Position numbers and translations under genes: made by a program. Below, piece after piece: positions 36,127 to 48,480 of a DNA stretch of 64,000 nt. The first letter of the stretch is position 1. Each line of letters begins with the position of its first letter. The DNA is from Plectrocnemia conspersa (taxonomy: Eukaryota; Arthropoda; Insecta; Trichoptera; Polycentropodidae): the NCBI GenBank assembly GCA_009617715.1, contig VTFK01000464.1, positions 391,812 to 455,811 on the forward strand, in the 5' to 3' direction. Below the pieces are notes generated by a model. The model worked only from the letters and a program-made list of their open reading frames with translations. It ran no database searches and was not told the DNA's origin.

Positions 36127-39100
36127 TGCATTCCATTGAGTTCTATAAAAGTTTTTAAAACCATATTTATTAAACAACAATTTAAAATATTTTATTTGAG
36201 ACGTTAACTTTGCCTAGGAGGTTTTAACTGGATCGATAAAATTCGCAATTTGTATAAAATGGCAAATGTTTTAATGCAAAGTTGTGTCTTACATTGAGTT
36301 CTATAAAAAAGTTTAAAAAAAGTATTTATCTAATTTAATATTTACGGAAGTTATTTGAGACGTTAACTTTTGCATAGGAGGTTTTAACTGGATCGATAAA
36401 ATTTGCAATTTGTATAAAATGGCAAATGTTTTAATGCAAAGTTGTGTACATTGAGTTCTATAAAAGTTTAAAAGAAAGTATTTATCTAATTTAATTTTTC
36501 GGAAGTTATTTGAGACGTTAACTTTTGCATAGGAGGTTTTAACTGGATCGATAAAATTTGCAATTTGTATAAAATGGCAAATGTTTTAATGCAAAGTTGT
36601 GTATTACATTGAGTTCTAAAAAAGTTAAAAAAAAAAAGTATTTATCTAAATTTAATTTTTCGGAAGTTATTTGAGACGTTAACTTCTGCATAGGAGGTTT
36701 TAACTGGATCGATAAAAGTTGCAATTTGTATAAAATTGCAAATGTTTTAATGCAAAGTTGTGTATTACATTGAGTTCTATAAAAAGTTAAAAAAAAAGTA
36801 TTTATCTCAATTAATATTTTACGGAAGTTATTTGAGACGTTAACTTATGCATAGGAGGTTTTAACTGGATCGATAAAATTTGCAATTTGTATAAAATGGC
36901 AAATGTTTTAAATGCAAAGTTGTGTATTACATTGAGTTCTATAAAAAAAGTAAAAAAAAAGTATTTATCTCAATTTAATTTTACGGAAGTTATTTGAGAC
37001 GTTAACTTATGCATAGGAGGTTTTAACTGGATCGATAAAATTTGCAATTTGTATAAAATGGCAAATGTTTAAATGCAAAGTTGTGTATTACATTGAGTTC
37101 TATAAAAAAGTTAAAAAAAAAGTATTTATCTAAATTTAATTTTACGGAAGTTATTTGAGACGTTAACTTATGCATAGGAGGTTTTAACTGGCTCGATAAA
37201 ATTTGCAATTTTTATAAAAATGGCAAATGTTTAAATGCAAAGTTGTGTATTACATTGAGTTCTATAAAAGTTTAAAAAAAAAGTATTTATCTAACTTTAA
37301 TTTTACGGAAGTTATTTGAGACGTTAACTTATGCATAGGAGGTTTTAACTGGCTCGATAAAATTTGCAATTTCTATAAAATGGCAAATGTTTAAATGCAA
37401 AGTTGTGTATTACATTGAGTTCTATAAAAAGTTCTAAGAAAGTATTTATCTAACTTTAATTTTACGGAAGTTATTTGAGACGTTAACTTATGCATAGGAG
37501 ATTTTAACTGGCTCGATAAAATTTGCAATTTGTATAAAATGGCAAATGTTTAAATGCAAAGTTGTGTATTACATTGGGTTCTATAAAAAGTTCTAAGAAA
37601 GTATTTATCTAACATTAATTTTACGGAAGTTATTTGAGACGTTAACTTATGCATAGGAGGTTTTAACTGGCTTGATAAAATTTGCAATTTCTATAAAATG
37701 GCAAATGTTTAAATGCAAAGTTGTGTATTACATTGAGTTCTAAAAAAGTTTAAAAAAAAGTATTTATCTAAATTTAATTTTACGGAAGTTATTTGAGACG
37801 TTAACTTTATGCATAGGAGGTTTTAACTGGCTCGATAAAATTTGCAATTTCTATAAAATGGCAAATGTTTAAATGCAAAGTTGTGTATTACATTGAGTTC
37901 TATAAAAAGTTCAAAGAAAGTATTTATCTAACTTTAATTTTACGGAAGTTATTTGAGACGTTAACTTATGCATAGGAGGTTTTAACTGGCTCGATAAAAT
38001 TTGCAATTTCTATAAAATGGCAAATGTTTAAATGCAAAGTTGTGTATTACATTGAGTTCTATAAAAAGTTCTTACAAAGTATTTATCTAACTTTAATTTT
38101 ACGGAAGTTATTTGAGACGTTAACTTATGCATAGGAGATTTTAACTGGCTCGATAAAATTTGCAATTTCTATAAAATGGCAAATGTTTAAATGCAAAGTT
38201 GTGTATTACATTGAGTTCTATAAAAAGTTTTTACAAAGTATTTATCTAACTTTAATTTTACGGAAGTTATTTGAGACGTTAACATATGCATAGGAGATTT
38301 TAACTGGCTCGATAAAATTTGCAATTTGTATAAAATGGCAAATGTTTAAATGCAAAGTTGTGTATTACATTGGGTTCTATAAAAAAGTTGTTAGAAAGTA
38401 TTTATCTTACTTTAATTTTACGGAAGTTATTAGAGACGGTAACTTATGCATAGGAGGTTTTAACTGGCTCGATAAAATATGCAATTTGTATAAAATGGCA
38501 AATGTTTGAATCCAAAGTTGTGTATTACATTGAGTTCTATAAAAAGTTCTAAGAAAGTATTTATCTAACTTAATTTTACGGAAGTTATTTGAGAGGTTAA
38601 TTTATGCATAGGAGGTTTTAACTGGATCGATAAAAATTTTGCAATTTGTATAAAATGGCAAATGTTTTAAATGCAAAGTTGTGTATTACATTGAGTTCTA
38701 TAAAAAAGTTAAAAGAAAGTATTTATCTAAATTAAATATTTTAGAAGTTATTTGAGACGTTAACTTCTGCATAGGAGGTTTTAACTGGATCGATAAAAGT
38801 TGCAATTTGTATAAAATTGCAAATGTTTTAATGCAAAGTTGTGTATTACATTGAGTTCTATAAAAAGTTAAAAGAAAGTGTTTATCTCAATTAAATATTT
38901 CGGAAGTTATTTGAGACGTTAACTTATGCATAGGAGGTTTTAACTGGATCGATAAAATTTGCAATTTTAATAAAATGGCAAATGTTTAAATGCAAAGTTG
39001 TGTATTACATTGAGTTCTATAAAAAGTTAAAAGAAAGTGTTTATCTCAATTAAATATTTCGGAAGTTATTTGAGACGTTAACTTCTGCATAGGAGGTTTT

Positions 39101-41085
39101 AACTGGATCGATAAAAGTTGCAATTTGTATAAAATTGCAAATGTTTTAATGCAAAGTTGTGTATTACATTGAGTTCTATAAAAAGTTAAAAGAAAGTATT
39201 TATCTCAATTTATTATTTCGGAAATTATTTGAGACGTTAACTTGTGCATAGGAGGTTTTAACTGGATCGATAAAAGTTGCAGTTTGTATAAAATTGCAAA
39301 TGTTTTAATGCAAAGTTGTGTATTACATTGAGTTCTATAAAAAAGTTTTAAAAAAAAAGTGTTTATCTCAATTGAATATTTTGGAAGTTATTTGAGACGT
39401 TAACTTCTGCATAGGAGGTTTTAACTGGATCGATAAAAGTTGCAATTTGTATAAAATTGCAAATGTTTTAATGCAAAGTTGTGTATTACATTGAGTTCTA
39501 TAAAAAGTTAAAAAAAAGTGTTTATCTCAATTGAATATTTCGGAAGTTATTTGAGACGTTAACTTCTGCATAGGAGGTTTTAACTGGATCGATAAAAGTT
39601 GCAATTTGTATAAAATTGCAAATGTTTTAATGCAAAGTTGTGTATTACATTGAGTTCTATAAAAGTTTAAAAGAAAGTGTTTATCTAAATTGATTATATT
39701 TCGGAAGTTATTTGAGACGTTAACTTTTGCATAGGAGGAGGTTTTAACTGGATCGATAAAATTTGCAATTTTATCTAAAATTGCAAATGTTTTAATGCAA
39801 AGTTTTGTATTACATTGAGTTCTATAAAAATTTAAAAATAAGTGTTTATCTCATTAAAAGAAATTTTTCGGAAGTTATTTGAGACGTTTTTTTGCATAGG
39901 AGGTTTTAACTGGATCGATAAAATTTGCAAATTTGTATAAAATGGCAAATGTTTTAATGCAAGTTTGTGTATTACATTGAGTTCTAAAAAAGTTAAAAAA
40001 AAAAAGTGTTTATCTCAATTAAATATTTCGGAAGTTATTTGAGACGTTAACTTTTGCATAGGAGGTTTTAACTGGATCGATAAAAGTTGCAATTTGTATA
40101 AAATTGCAAATGTTTTAATGCAAAGTTGTGTATTACATTGAGTTCTATATAAAAGTTAAAAAAAAAAAAGTGTTTATCTCAATTTAAATATTTCGGAAGT
40201 TATTTGAGACGTTAACTTCTGCATAGGAGGTTTTAACTGGATCGATAAAAGTTGCAATTTGTATAAAATTGCAAATGTTTTAATGCAAAGTTGTGTATTA
40301 CATTGAGTTCTATAAAAAGTTAAAAGAAAGTGTTTATCTCAATTGAATATTTCGGAAGTTATTTGAGACGTTAACTTTTGCATAGGAGGTTTTAACTGGA
40401 TCGATAAAAGTTGCAATTTGTATAAAATTGCAAATGTTTTAATGCAAAGTTGTGTATTACATTGAGTTCTATAAAAAGTTAAAAAAAAGTGTTTATCTCA
40501 ATTAAATATTTCGGAAGTTATTTGAGACGTTAACTTTTGCATAGGAGGTTTTAACTGGATCGATAAAAGTTGCAATTTGTATAAAATTGCAAATGTTTTA
40601 ATGCAAAGTTGTGTATTACATTGAGTTCTATAAAAAGTTAAAAGAAAGTGTTTATCTCAATTGAATATTTCGGAAGTTATTTGAGACGTTAACTTTTGCA
40701 TAGGAGGTTTTAACTGGATCGATAAAATTTGCAATTTGTATAAAATGGCAAATGTTTTAATGCAAAGTTGTGTATTACATTGAGTTCTATAAAAAGTTTT
40801 AAAAGAAAGTGTTTATCTCAATTCATTATTTCGGAAGTTATTTGAGACGTTAAGAATTGCATAGGAGGTTTTAACTGGATCGATAAAATTTGCAATTTGC
40901 ATAAAATGGCAAATGTTTTAATGCAAAGTTGTGTATTACATTGAGTTCTATAAAAATTTAAAAGAAAGTGTTTGTCTTAATTTAATTTTTCGGAAGTTAT
41001 TTGAGACGTTAACTTATGCATAGGAGGTTTTAACTGGATCGATAAAATTTGCAATTTGTATAAAATGGCAAATGTTAAAAATGCT
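36127..41085. repeat. Tandem satellite array, about 31 units of roughly 160 bp
   Basis: The box GGAGGTTTTAACTGG (with single-base variants) recurs 31 times. The first is at 36221, then 36381, 36536, 36697, and so on to 41027. Spacing is mostly 159-163 bp and the mean is about 160. Each unit contains, in order: CATTGAGTTCTATAAAA, an A-run, GTATTTATCT or GTGTTTATCT, GGAAGTTATTTGAGACG, TTAACTT, GCATAGGAGG, TTTTAACTGG, ATCGATAAAA, an inverted repeat TTTGCAATTTGTATAAAATG-like with GCAAATG, and GCAAAGTTGTGTATTA. The first unit is diverged in its first half, and the last breaks off at about 41085. Reverse-strand 61-codon frames (36539-36724, 37023-37208) are by-products; since 160 is not a multiple of three, no long frame can persist. 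No transposon ends flank it. It behaves like a local satellite. Confidence 0.97.
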
Positions 41086-41800
41086 AAATCACCGCACGCC
41101 ATCTTTGTACGTGTCCATTCTAACAGCTTTCATATTCATCCCTACGGAAACGATACCTTGAAAATGTGTATATTTTTAAAATATAACGTTTAATATAAGA
41201 TTTTAATTGTTTTATTTTATAATGAAGAACATCTAAATTATAATTATATTATTGGTATTTTATGTTTCTGAATTTATAATGTGCTTCTAATCGAAAATAA
41301 AATAAATAAATGTATTTTTAAATCTGCAGATAAATTCCTATTATATTGTAGTATTTTATATAATAAGGTAAACAATATATGTATAAAATATTTTAAAAAG
41401 TTATTTTACGTTAGAATTGAAATCTAGATTAAAATGTACTATAAAAAATAGGTTTTTAGTTATGCGAAATACAGAATTATCAATTTATAAGTAATTTTTA
41501 AGAACCTTTTAATTTCCTTATTTATTCTTCATAATAATAGACAAAACATTGTATTGAAAAAAATTTCTTTGCCGTCAATAATATCTGTATTGTATTTGGA
41601 AGTATAGGTTTAAATAATTTGGAATTTTCTTTGGGCTTCTTGTAACGTATGAATTAATTCAATTACGTCATAATTCAACTAGTTGTTATTAAATTGTTTT
41701 ATTTAAATTTAAATCTTAAATCAATCTTTATTTACTCTATTGAAATAAATATAATAGTTTTTTTTACTTTCACATCAACAAATGTACATATGTATTTAAG
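41085..41800. other. AT-rich intergenic DNA, nothing identifiable
   Basis: A short complex piece (41085-41165, with CACCGCACGCCATC) abuts the array end. The rest is A/T sequence. Confidence 0.5.
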
Positions 41801-42310
41801 TCGTTTTAGCTGAAGAGCGCGTCATATAACTGTAAGGGCGTCGAATGCAAAAGCCATCATCCGACCTAATAAATAGACACCACTTCGTCTGCCGCCGACG
41901 CCAAATTACGTCGTCGATGGTGCTGCTACTGATGAAAACAAAGTGCCAGCTTTGGACGTCACCACTGATCCGAGCACTGACTGCCTAATGGAGCCTCCTT
42001 CCTCTTTGTTGATAAGGGGAATCTACGGCGTCGACAAAATAGATGACACGCTATTCTATGACGGTGCATGGTCATAAATCACCAATCGGAAATACCAAAA
42101 ATATGTATGCTCTTCCTCATAAACCATCGGGGTGTTACAACAACCCACTGCACAATGCCCAGATGTCACCCCCGACGGCATGTCTGGCAACCGCAATGCA
42201 ATGTGCTTAGACATGGAGATGTCATTCACGGTGACGTGGATCCAATTGCGCAAAATTGAATATGGATATTATTATTTACGGTGCTTCTTCCTACATTTCA
42301 TATCCCATGT
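41800..42310. other. Unassigned GC-balanced block, coding-like in one frame
   Basis: From about 41888 a forward frame reads PPTPNYVVDGAATDENKVPA, then an Asp/Thr/Ser/Pro-rich run including LLIRGIYGVDKIDD, ending at a stop near 42075. A shifted frame (42132-42317, 61 codons) follows. Overlapping forward and reverse frames at 42056-42259 also exist. The residue use looks more like a real protein than most frames here, but I know no family with this pattern. A decayed gene or transposon is possible; a non-coding island is the alternative. Confidence 0.3.
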
Positions 42311-43960
42311 ACTGTGAGACTTTCGTTCTTAAAATTGAATTTCTGCATCGACAAATTGAAATTTTTCGTATGCATTACCATATTTAGGCGAGCTTCATAA
42401 AATATAATATATAAGTGTAGTGTTAGGAATTGCTTTTAAATAAAATGCGGTGAGTTGAAATCCTATTTTTTCTAAATAATATTTTGACAGCGATTTATAA
42501 CTGAATTAACTTATAATAACTAATAAATACCAATTATTTAGGTTTTATAATAGCTACCATTTGCTAGACCTGGAAACCAATTTCTTAATTCCACGTCTTT
42601 GATTCGATTTTGTGACCGATTTTTCTCCGTTTGTTTATTGCTAAGGGTGGTTGTTGTTGTTGGTTGCTATGATAAAACAAATGCAATTAATTTTTCAAAT
42701 GTTTTTTTATGTGTGTGTATTTGAATACGTTTTATTAAGAAGAAAAATAACAAAAAAGACAATGAATTGTATTTTACAGTAAATTTAAAGTTGAATAATA
42801 ATATAAAAAGTATGGCAAACTTGACTTGAGTATAACGCCGGAGCTAACAACGATTAGCAATTTTTTTAATTTTTAATTTTAAACATTTTTAATAAGATAT
42901 TAGTTTCTGTATAAAAAAATCTTATAATTCTCGCTTCATGATAACATAAAATTACCCAAATTTTTTCAAAAAAAGATTTTTGCAGCAAATACTCCTATGT
43001 GAATATTCTAAAACGTTTTATCCCGTCTTGCAACTAAAAGAGACAAGTTTTTATTTAGAAAATTTAGATGTTGGTCCACAAAAAAATATTTTGCGGTGTA
43101 TTTATTAAACGCTAAGAAATTTAAAATAATAAATAATATAACTTTTGACTCTCTTCAACTTCTTTAATATTAGGTTTTACTATAAACATTAAAATTAACA
43201 TATTTTAGAGTATATCAAATACAAATTTAAAATACTGCTCAATGTGTCTGCATAAACATTTCTGTGCCATTTGCTACATATAATCAAAGAGTGACTTATT
43301 AGTGGCGGTGTGAATCAGGCATGCAACATGAAAGTTTATCAGTAGCTTAAAATAGTAGGCACACTTTTCAGCATACACTAAAGTGGATTCATTTTTAAGT
43401 ATTGAAGTTGTGAAATATAATTATTATGTATGTTTGTCACTTCAGTGAGTGTATTTATGGCCAACTAAATTCTGAAACGGGTCGTGTATGATCTCTATGG
43501 CAAAATTTTCTCGATCTATTCACGCATAAGTAGTGACATAAGAGTAAATTGCAATAGTTAGAGGCGTAGTGAAGGAAAATCATTGGGTGACTGTAAATTA
43601 AAAAGCTTTATTTTTAGAGATATTTTAATATGATTTACGGTTTTAATCGGGCCTGCATACCAATGTATAGAAAATTAGAATTATATTAATGACATATTAA
43701 GGATAATTTGTAATTTATTATTTTATGTTTCATGTTTCATTCAATTATGTAACGCTTGTTTTAGATCATTGTGAAACATTGAGTGTGACCTGTAAGGTAA
43801 AAATACTCAAAGTGCATATAATATGCATATTTACACGTTTTTCTAATGCATAATTTGAATATCAAAGTTTACAAATATTTTAAATAATAATGAAAAAATC
43901 ATTTACGTTTTTAAAATGTACTTTTTAAATTCATAAGACAGTCCAAAATGAAACTATACT
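42310..43960. other. AT-rich intergenic DNA, no gene seen
   Basis: A GGTGGTTGTTGTTGTTGG run at about 42646 and a mildly complex patch at 43270-43530. No frames or element signatures. Confidence 0.5.
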
Positions 43961-44480
43961 TAATCCGTATTGTGATACTTCTGGCAAATTCACCCTTTAA
44001 CAGCCACAAAGCATCCCCTGACCCAACTGACCGACTTTCGCGTTGAATTTACGGCACTCTATTTATTTTTGCATTTTATTCAACCAACGTTTGTTACAGC
44101 GCCGGGTCATATATTTTTTTCGTCCGCCGACACCGTGGCGTGTATAATAGAAAAGTTTTTATTTTCGCGTTTTACAACACGAATTTCGGGTAGGTTAACA
44201 AGCTCTATGTATTATCTGATAAAGCCGTGGATGCGGGATGAATTTTTAAAATAAATACACCGCCGGTCGCCATTGTTTCGCACGCTCGCAGAAGAAACTT
44301 TTTATTTTTATTTACCGTCGTCTTTAGTGTTAAATCTTTTCTTTTTTCACTATATAATTTGATTAGAACTTCGTTTTTTTAATTACTCCATTCTTGGGTG
44401 TTTTTAATATTTTTTTCGGCGCCAAAAAGTTCAACTAAACGGCCGCTTTAACTGCTTAATTTTACTTTGCGGCCGTAATA
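43960..44480. other. GC-balanced island with an inverted CGGCCG pair
   Basis: Complex block. A 61-codon frame at 44069-44254 has no motif. ACGGCCGC at 44439-44446 and GCGGCCGT at 44469-44476 form a perfect 8-bp inverted repeat separated by 22 bp of A/T sequence, a striking arrangement in this background. Candidate regulatory element. Confidence 0.32.
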
Positions 44481-45590
44481 AAAAATAAATTACACTAAAT
44501 TATTTGGCGTTGTATAGTTTACCATTTGTACCATTTCTTAAAAAAGTAACTTGTAGTTACTCTTATATTGTAAAATATCAATAGCTTTAAGTCGTTGACT
44601 AATCAAGGTCATCATTATTGTTTCAAAATTTGCCAAAAAATATATATTTCATATTACTATGTGTAACTATTATTTAAGCATATATTGCAGTTATAAGCCC
44701 CATACATTTACTTAAAATATTTTTTTTGAAACTTTACAAATTCATTAAAGTAACTCTTTCGACAATTCGCAGACGTCTTGACCACCCCTGGTTTATATAT
44801 ATGGTAAAACGTAGTCGACTGAAGGTTGACACGATTCTAGCTAGAAATTGTAAGGTTTGATAATGTTCGACCTTTTTCATAACACGCATCTCGTATGATC
44901 GATTGGCATAATTTATTAGAATAAAAAGGTACGAAGGTTCAAATAATTTTTCAAAATTCTATTAATTTATGTTCTTTTCGGACCTTCAATGCGTTTTCCA
45001 ATATTTTATTTTCACAGCAATATATAAGCTTTCTTCGTGACAAACATACTTAGCTGCATGCATTAAAAAAAATCTTCAAGCAATATATGTATATGTTGTA
45101 TATTTTTTATGTTAACAGAAATCATCACGGGGCTTAATTTTATAAGATTCGAAGGCTTGCGTTCCGTGCTCTTTCTTATTATATATTTTTCTGAAGCTTT
45201 TACCGTTAATGTTTGCATCATCGTCTTATCTTAATCTTATATTAAATTTGATTCAAAACCTCTTTAGACCCATTGCACATTACAATGTACAATAACTCTA
45301 TTGCTTGCTTTTGAAGCCATTTTCAATTTATTTTTACCGAGACTTTTATACATAAGTGTACACTATATTATTTCAAAATATAAAAATAAATTCATGCCCC
45401 TTTAATGAACTTATAAAAAATCCACGAAAAAAATAATAAATATTTTTTATGCCCATATAATATACTACGAAAAATAAAAATTCATTGCAACTTTTTCCAG
45501 AGAAGGACAAAAATTGTATAGACAGTCGTTTTTTAATTCTTTTGATTTCAATAAGATTCATTAAATCACATGCACTTCGTTAACCAAATT
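44480..45590. other. Intergenic DNA, no gene supported
   Basis: Mostly AT-rich, with patches of mixed composition at 44760-44900 and 45120-45230. No repeat or motif recognised. Confidence 0.45.
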
Positions 45591-46270
45591 CATTGGCGGG
45601 ACAATTCCCTCACCTAGCCCTCCCCAAATAACGTATCTGTGACAGCAGCTAAGCTAATTCCTAAACACATGTACACACCACCGTCCAGAAAAATACTTCC
45701 CAAATTTCCTGTCATCAAGGCAGAAAAAGCGTCGATTTACTTACGCTAAGATTTCTGTCGCTTTTGACAAATAAACTAAAAGGCAAATACGTAAATATCT
45801 TAAAAAGCTGTCTCTTCAGTTTCTGCCCCAAGATCGCTACAACTTTTAAGGTACCAACCCATGCTCCCAAAAACCAAGTTACGGCTACTTTAACTTCATA
45901 TCCCCATTGCTTTAAAATAGTAATGAGACTAATATCTCTCGCGATGGTATCCTCTTGTATCCCAATTACTCGATGAGTGGTTAATTTTGGCAAAAGATCT
46001 ACATTCGCTTGCAAGAGCTTACCATCGTGGCCAACTATATAAACATGTTAAAATAACGCCTTCATGCGTCACTAATAGATCTAAGCGCTAAAGAGTCACA
46101 CAATAAATAGTCTCTCGCGAACCTCATACTCCACAAAAACCCCAAAGTTCAATTCAATCTCTACAACCTGTTTCACAAACATATTAGCAATCATTAAAGA
46201 CAACCTCCCCATACTCTTTCGAGTCACCTCTCTTCTCCCCTTTAACCTTGGCATTTAACCAGCAAGGTTC
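45590..46270 (-). pseudogene. Reverse-strand relic, possibly the C-terminus of a non-LTR retrotransposon
   Basis: A 99-codon reverse frame at 45715-46014 reads LLPKLTTHRVIGIQ, a Thr-Ile-Leu-Lys-Gln-Trp segment, then VKVAVTWFLGAWVGTLKVVA and a basic end. Many arthropod reverse-transcriptase polyproteins end with a block of type MW-x-V-x-V-IPxVxGALGTxxK followed by basic residues, and the order here is similar. The match is loose. The flanks (45590-45715, 46020-46270) share the same non-AT-biased composition, so the relic may be larger than the frame. A host-gene pseudogene is the alternative. Confidence 0.35.
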
Positions 46271-46319
46271 CTCTTCTCAAATGGTTATAAGTTAGTGAAT
46301 AATATTTAATATTACAATA

Positions 46320-46345
46320 TACATACATATTGTATATGTATGTAT
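46320..46345. repeat. TACA/TGTA microsatellite palindrome
   Basis: TACATACATATTGTATATGT followed by ATGTA is self-complementary around its centre. Confidence 0.75.
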
Positions 46346-46429
46346 CTCTCTGTATGTTATATTAAACAATATAATTATGTCACGTCCGAGATTTTTACTT
46401 TAGCATGCCTTACATAATTATTATTATTA

Positions 46430-46790
46430 GTATAAAGATGATAATTGTTTCGGAGCAGTTTTAAAGTCTCCCCTCCGGGTTGCGAAAGTGCCAAAGCGAC
46501 CGCAGGTTCCCAAAGGAGTCGCGCGCAAAAGCGCCTCCGAACTTGCCCGGGAGAAACTTTCAAAGTCTGAAAAACCGCAGTGAGTTAAAGCTTCGTGAGG
46601 GGTGTCCCATCCTTGAACCGATTGCCAGTGAGGCAAAGACCCTCACGCCCAACATGTGCGGGGTCCATTATAACTTAGACCCTTTCCAAGTGTGGCAACA
46701 CCAATTAACAACGCCAGATAAAAGGGACACCTTTGTATCGATTTTGCAACAGCGACCAAACTTTCCATACGAGTTTTGCTTATTAACGTT
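46430..46790. other. GC-rich island, unassigned
   Basis: A sharply bounded block. A 108-codon forward frame (46480-46806) starts with Arg/Lys/Pro-rich sequence and runs to hydrophobic AT codons. Reverse frames at 46375-46563 and 46427-46636 overlap it, so the frames are not reliable. CACTTGG-like and CCCGGG words occur; no structured RNA is evident by eye. Candidate conserved DNA or old insert. Confidence 0.28.
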
Positions 46791-47740
46791 TAGTTTCTAT
46801 ATATAATATACTTTTAAAATGCTAAGTTTGTACGATAATGTTTTATGCTTAGTAAGAATACATAAAAAAAAGCTCTTAACATCTTATGATTCTACTCTTT
46901 GTTAAAAGTTACTGCACACTTTTATATATTATTTGTGGTAGATCTATCAACTTTTTGAATCATAAAAACTACAGAAAAGGTAAATATTTTTTTAAGTAAT
47001 TAATTAATAAATCAAATAAGGTTAAATTTATATATGTATATATCGGATATATTATGTAATATTTTCATAATATATGATATCTGTCAGGGAAATGTGTGAA
47101 AAGTACTAGATCAGTTAAAAAGTCTCGGCAATCGAAACCAGATACTTGAATAGTGGACGTAAATCACGTGTCAGAGGAATCAAATTTTAAAGTAAATTAA
47201 AACTTAGTTTGTATACGTAAACATTATTAGGGCATCTTTTTGCTATATCTCACTAATAACAAAAATAGGGTGTAAATAAATTAAATAAAAAACATTTTTT
47301 TAATATTTAATAATAAATACATAATACTCATGTATAATAGTGCTTACTATTTTGGTAAAGGTGTATATTCTATTTATTAAAAGTGATTTGCTTGATCTAA
47401 AAAATTAATTTTAATTTGATATTGTCTCTTTTTTACCAACAATACCTCTTTATAGTATTTATACCAGAAGTTAAAATACAATATATACATAAACTCTAAT
47501 TTGGATGTTTACTTATTTTTCATAACCTTTCTATGAAATTTCAAGATTGTCCAAGAACTTCCCAGGCGGTAAAATTTATAACTTTTATATTTAAGCAATT
47601 AGAACGTATAAGACTATATCTCAGTAGCATATTTACGGTAACTATTCTCAGTAGTGTAGTGTATACGTATATACATATAATGTAAACACGGTACAAAAGG
47701 AAATCTCCAATTAATTTAGATGATGGTTCCGAGAAACCTC
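46790..47740. other. AT-rich intergenic DNA, nothing identifiable
   Basis: A short complex stretch at 47110-47190 contains CACGTGTC. The rest is A/T sequence. Confidence 0.5.
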
Positions 47741-47960
47741 AACTATTTAGTGTATCCCCTAACTGTGTGTACACGGTGATACCGGCCGGCGCTGGCTGAC
47801 CTCTGATTTCCGTGTTTAAATCCCCCCTCGTAAAACATGTGGGATTAAAATTAATCTAGGAAGCAGTCGCCATAGACCTTTCAGGTATTTGATTTTTAGG
47901 GTCAACCCGGGCAGCCTCTTCGGCTTCAGTGATTTAATTTGAATAGTTTAGGCGAAATGG
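47740..47960. other. GC-balanced island
   Basis: Contains ACCGGCCGGCGC at about 47781-47792 (largely palindromic) and CCCGGGCAGCC. No frame. Candidate regulatory DNA. Confidence 0.27.
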
Positions 47961-48480
47961 CAAGATTTTAGAGACCGTTAAAAACACATCGTTATATACT
48001 ACTAAAGGTCCGCTGCCGATAAAAGAAAACGATTTTTTTTCAAACCATAACGAGATAAGTTAAGAAGATATAAAAATATCCACAATAATCAAACGTCGCA
48101 CCTGCCAATGGTTTAAAGGTCTAGACCCTTTTTTAACATTGTTTTGCATTGCGTGTTTCTGTTGCGCTTTACCAATCATACACATCGATAATATAATCTT
48201 AAATATTAATTAACTCAAAAACATAATTATCACAGAACCTAGTCACGCTCAATGTTTTATAAATAGTTTTAATCACAAACTAAATTCATAAACCTGACTT
48301 ATTGTAATATAATGACGGACATTTGAAAATTGCCTCAATGTCTAATGTGATTATTAATTCATAGCGTGTAGTTATTAATAAATTAAATTAATTTATTTGT
48401 GTGTTCTGAGTAACATTTCATAATATAACACAAACCACAGAGAGGTATATCAAAATCTGATAAGTCGTTTATATTATCGG
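47960..48480. other. AT-rich intergenic DNA, nothing identifiable
   Basis: No motif or repeat apart from a short complex patch near 48090-48150. Confidence 0.5.

Noticed and set aside
36539..37208. Two 61-codon reverse frames with nearly identical proteins inside the array
   Set aside because: They arise from the repeat itself. The unit is not a multiple of three, so the frame changes each unit and cannot extend; not a gene family.
36127..41085. CRISPR array
   Set aside because: The repeats are contiguous 160-bp units without unique spacers, and the DNA is eukaryotic in character.
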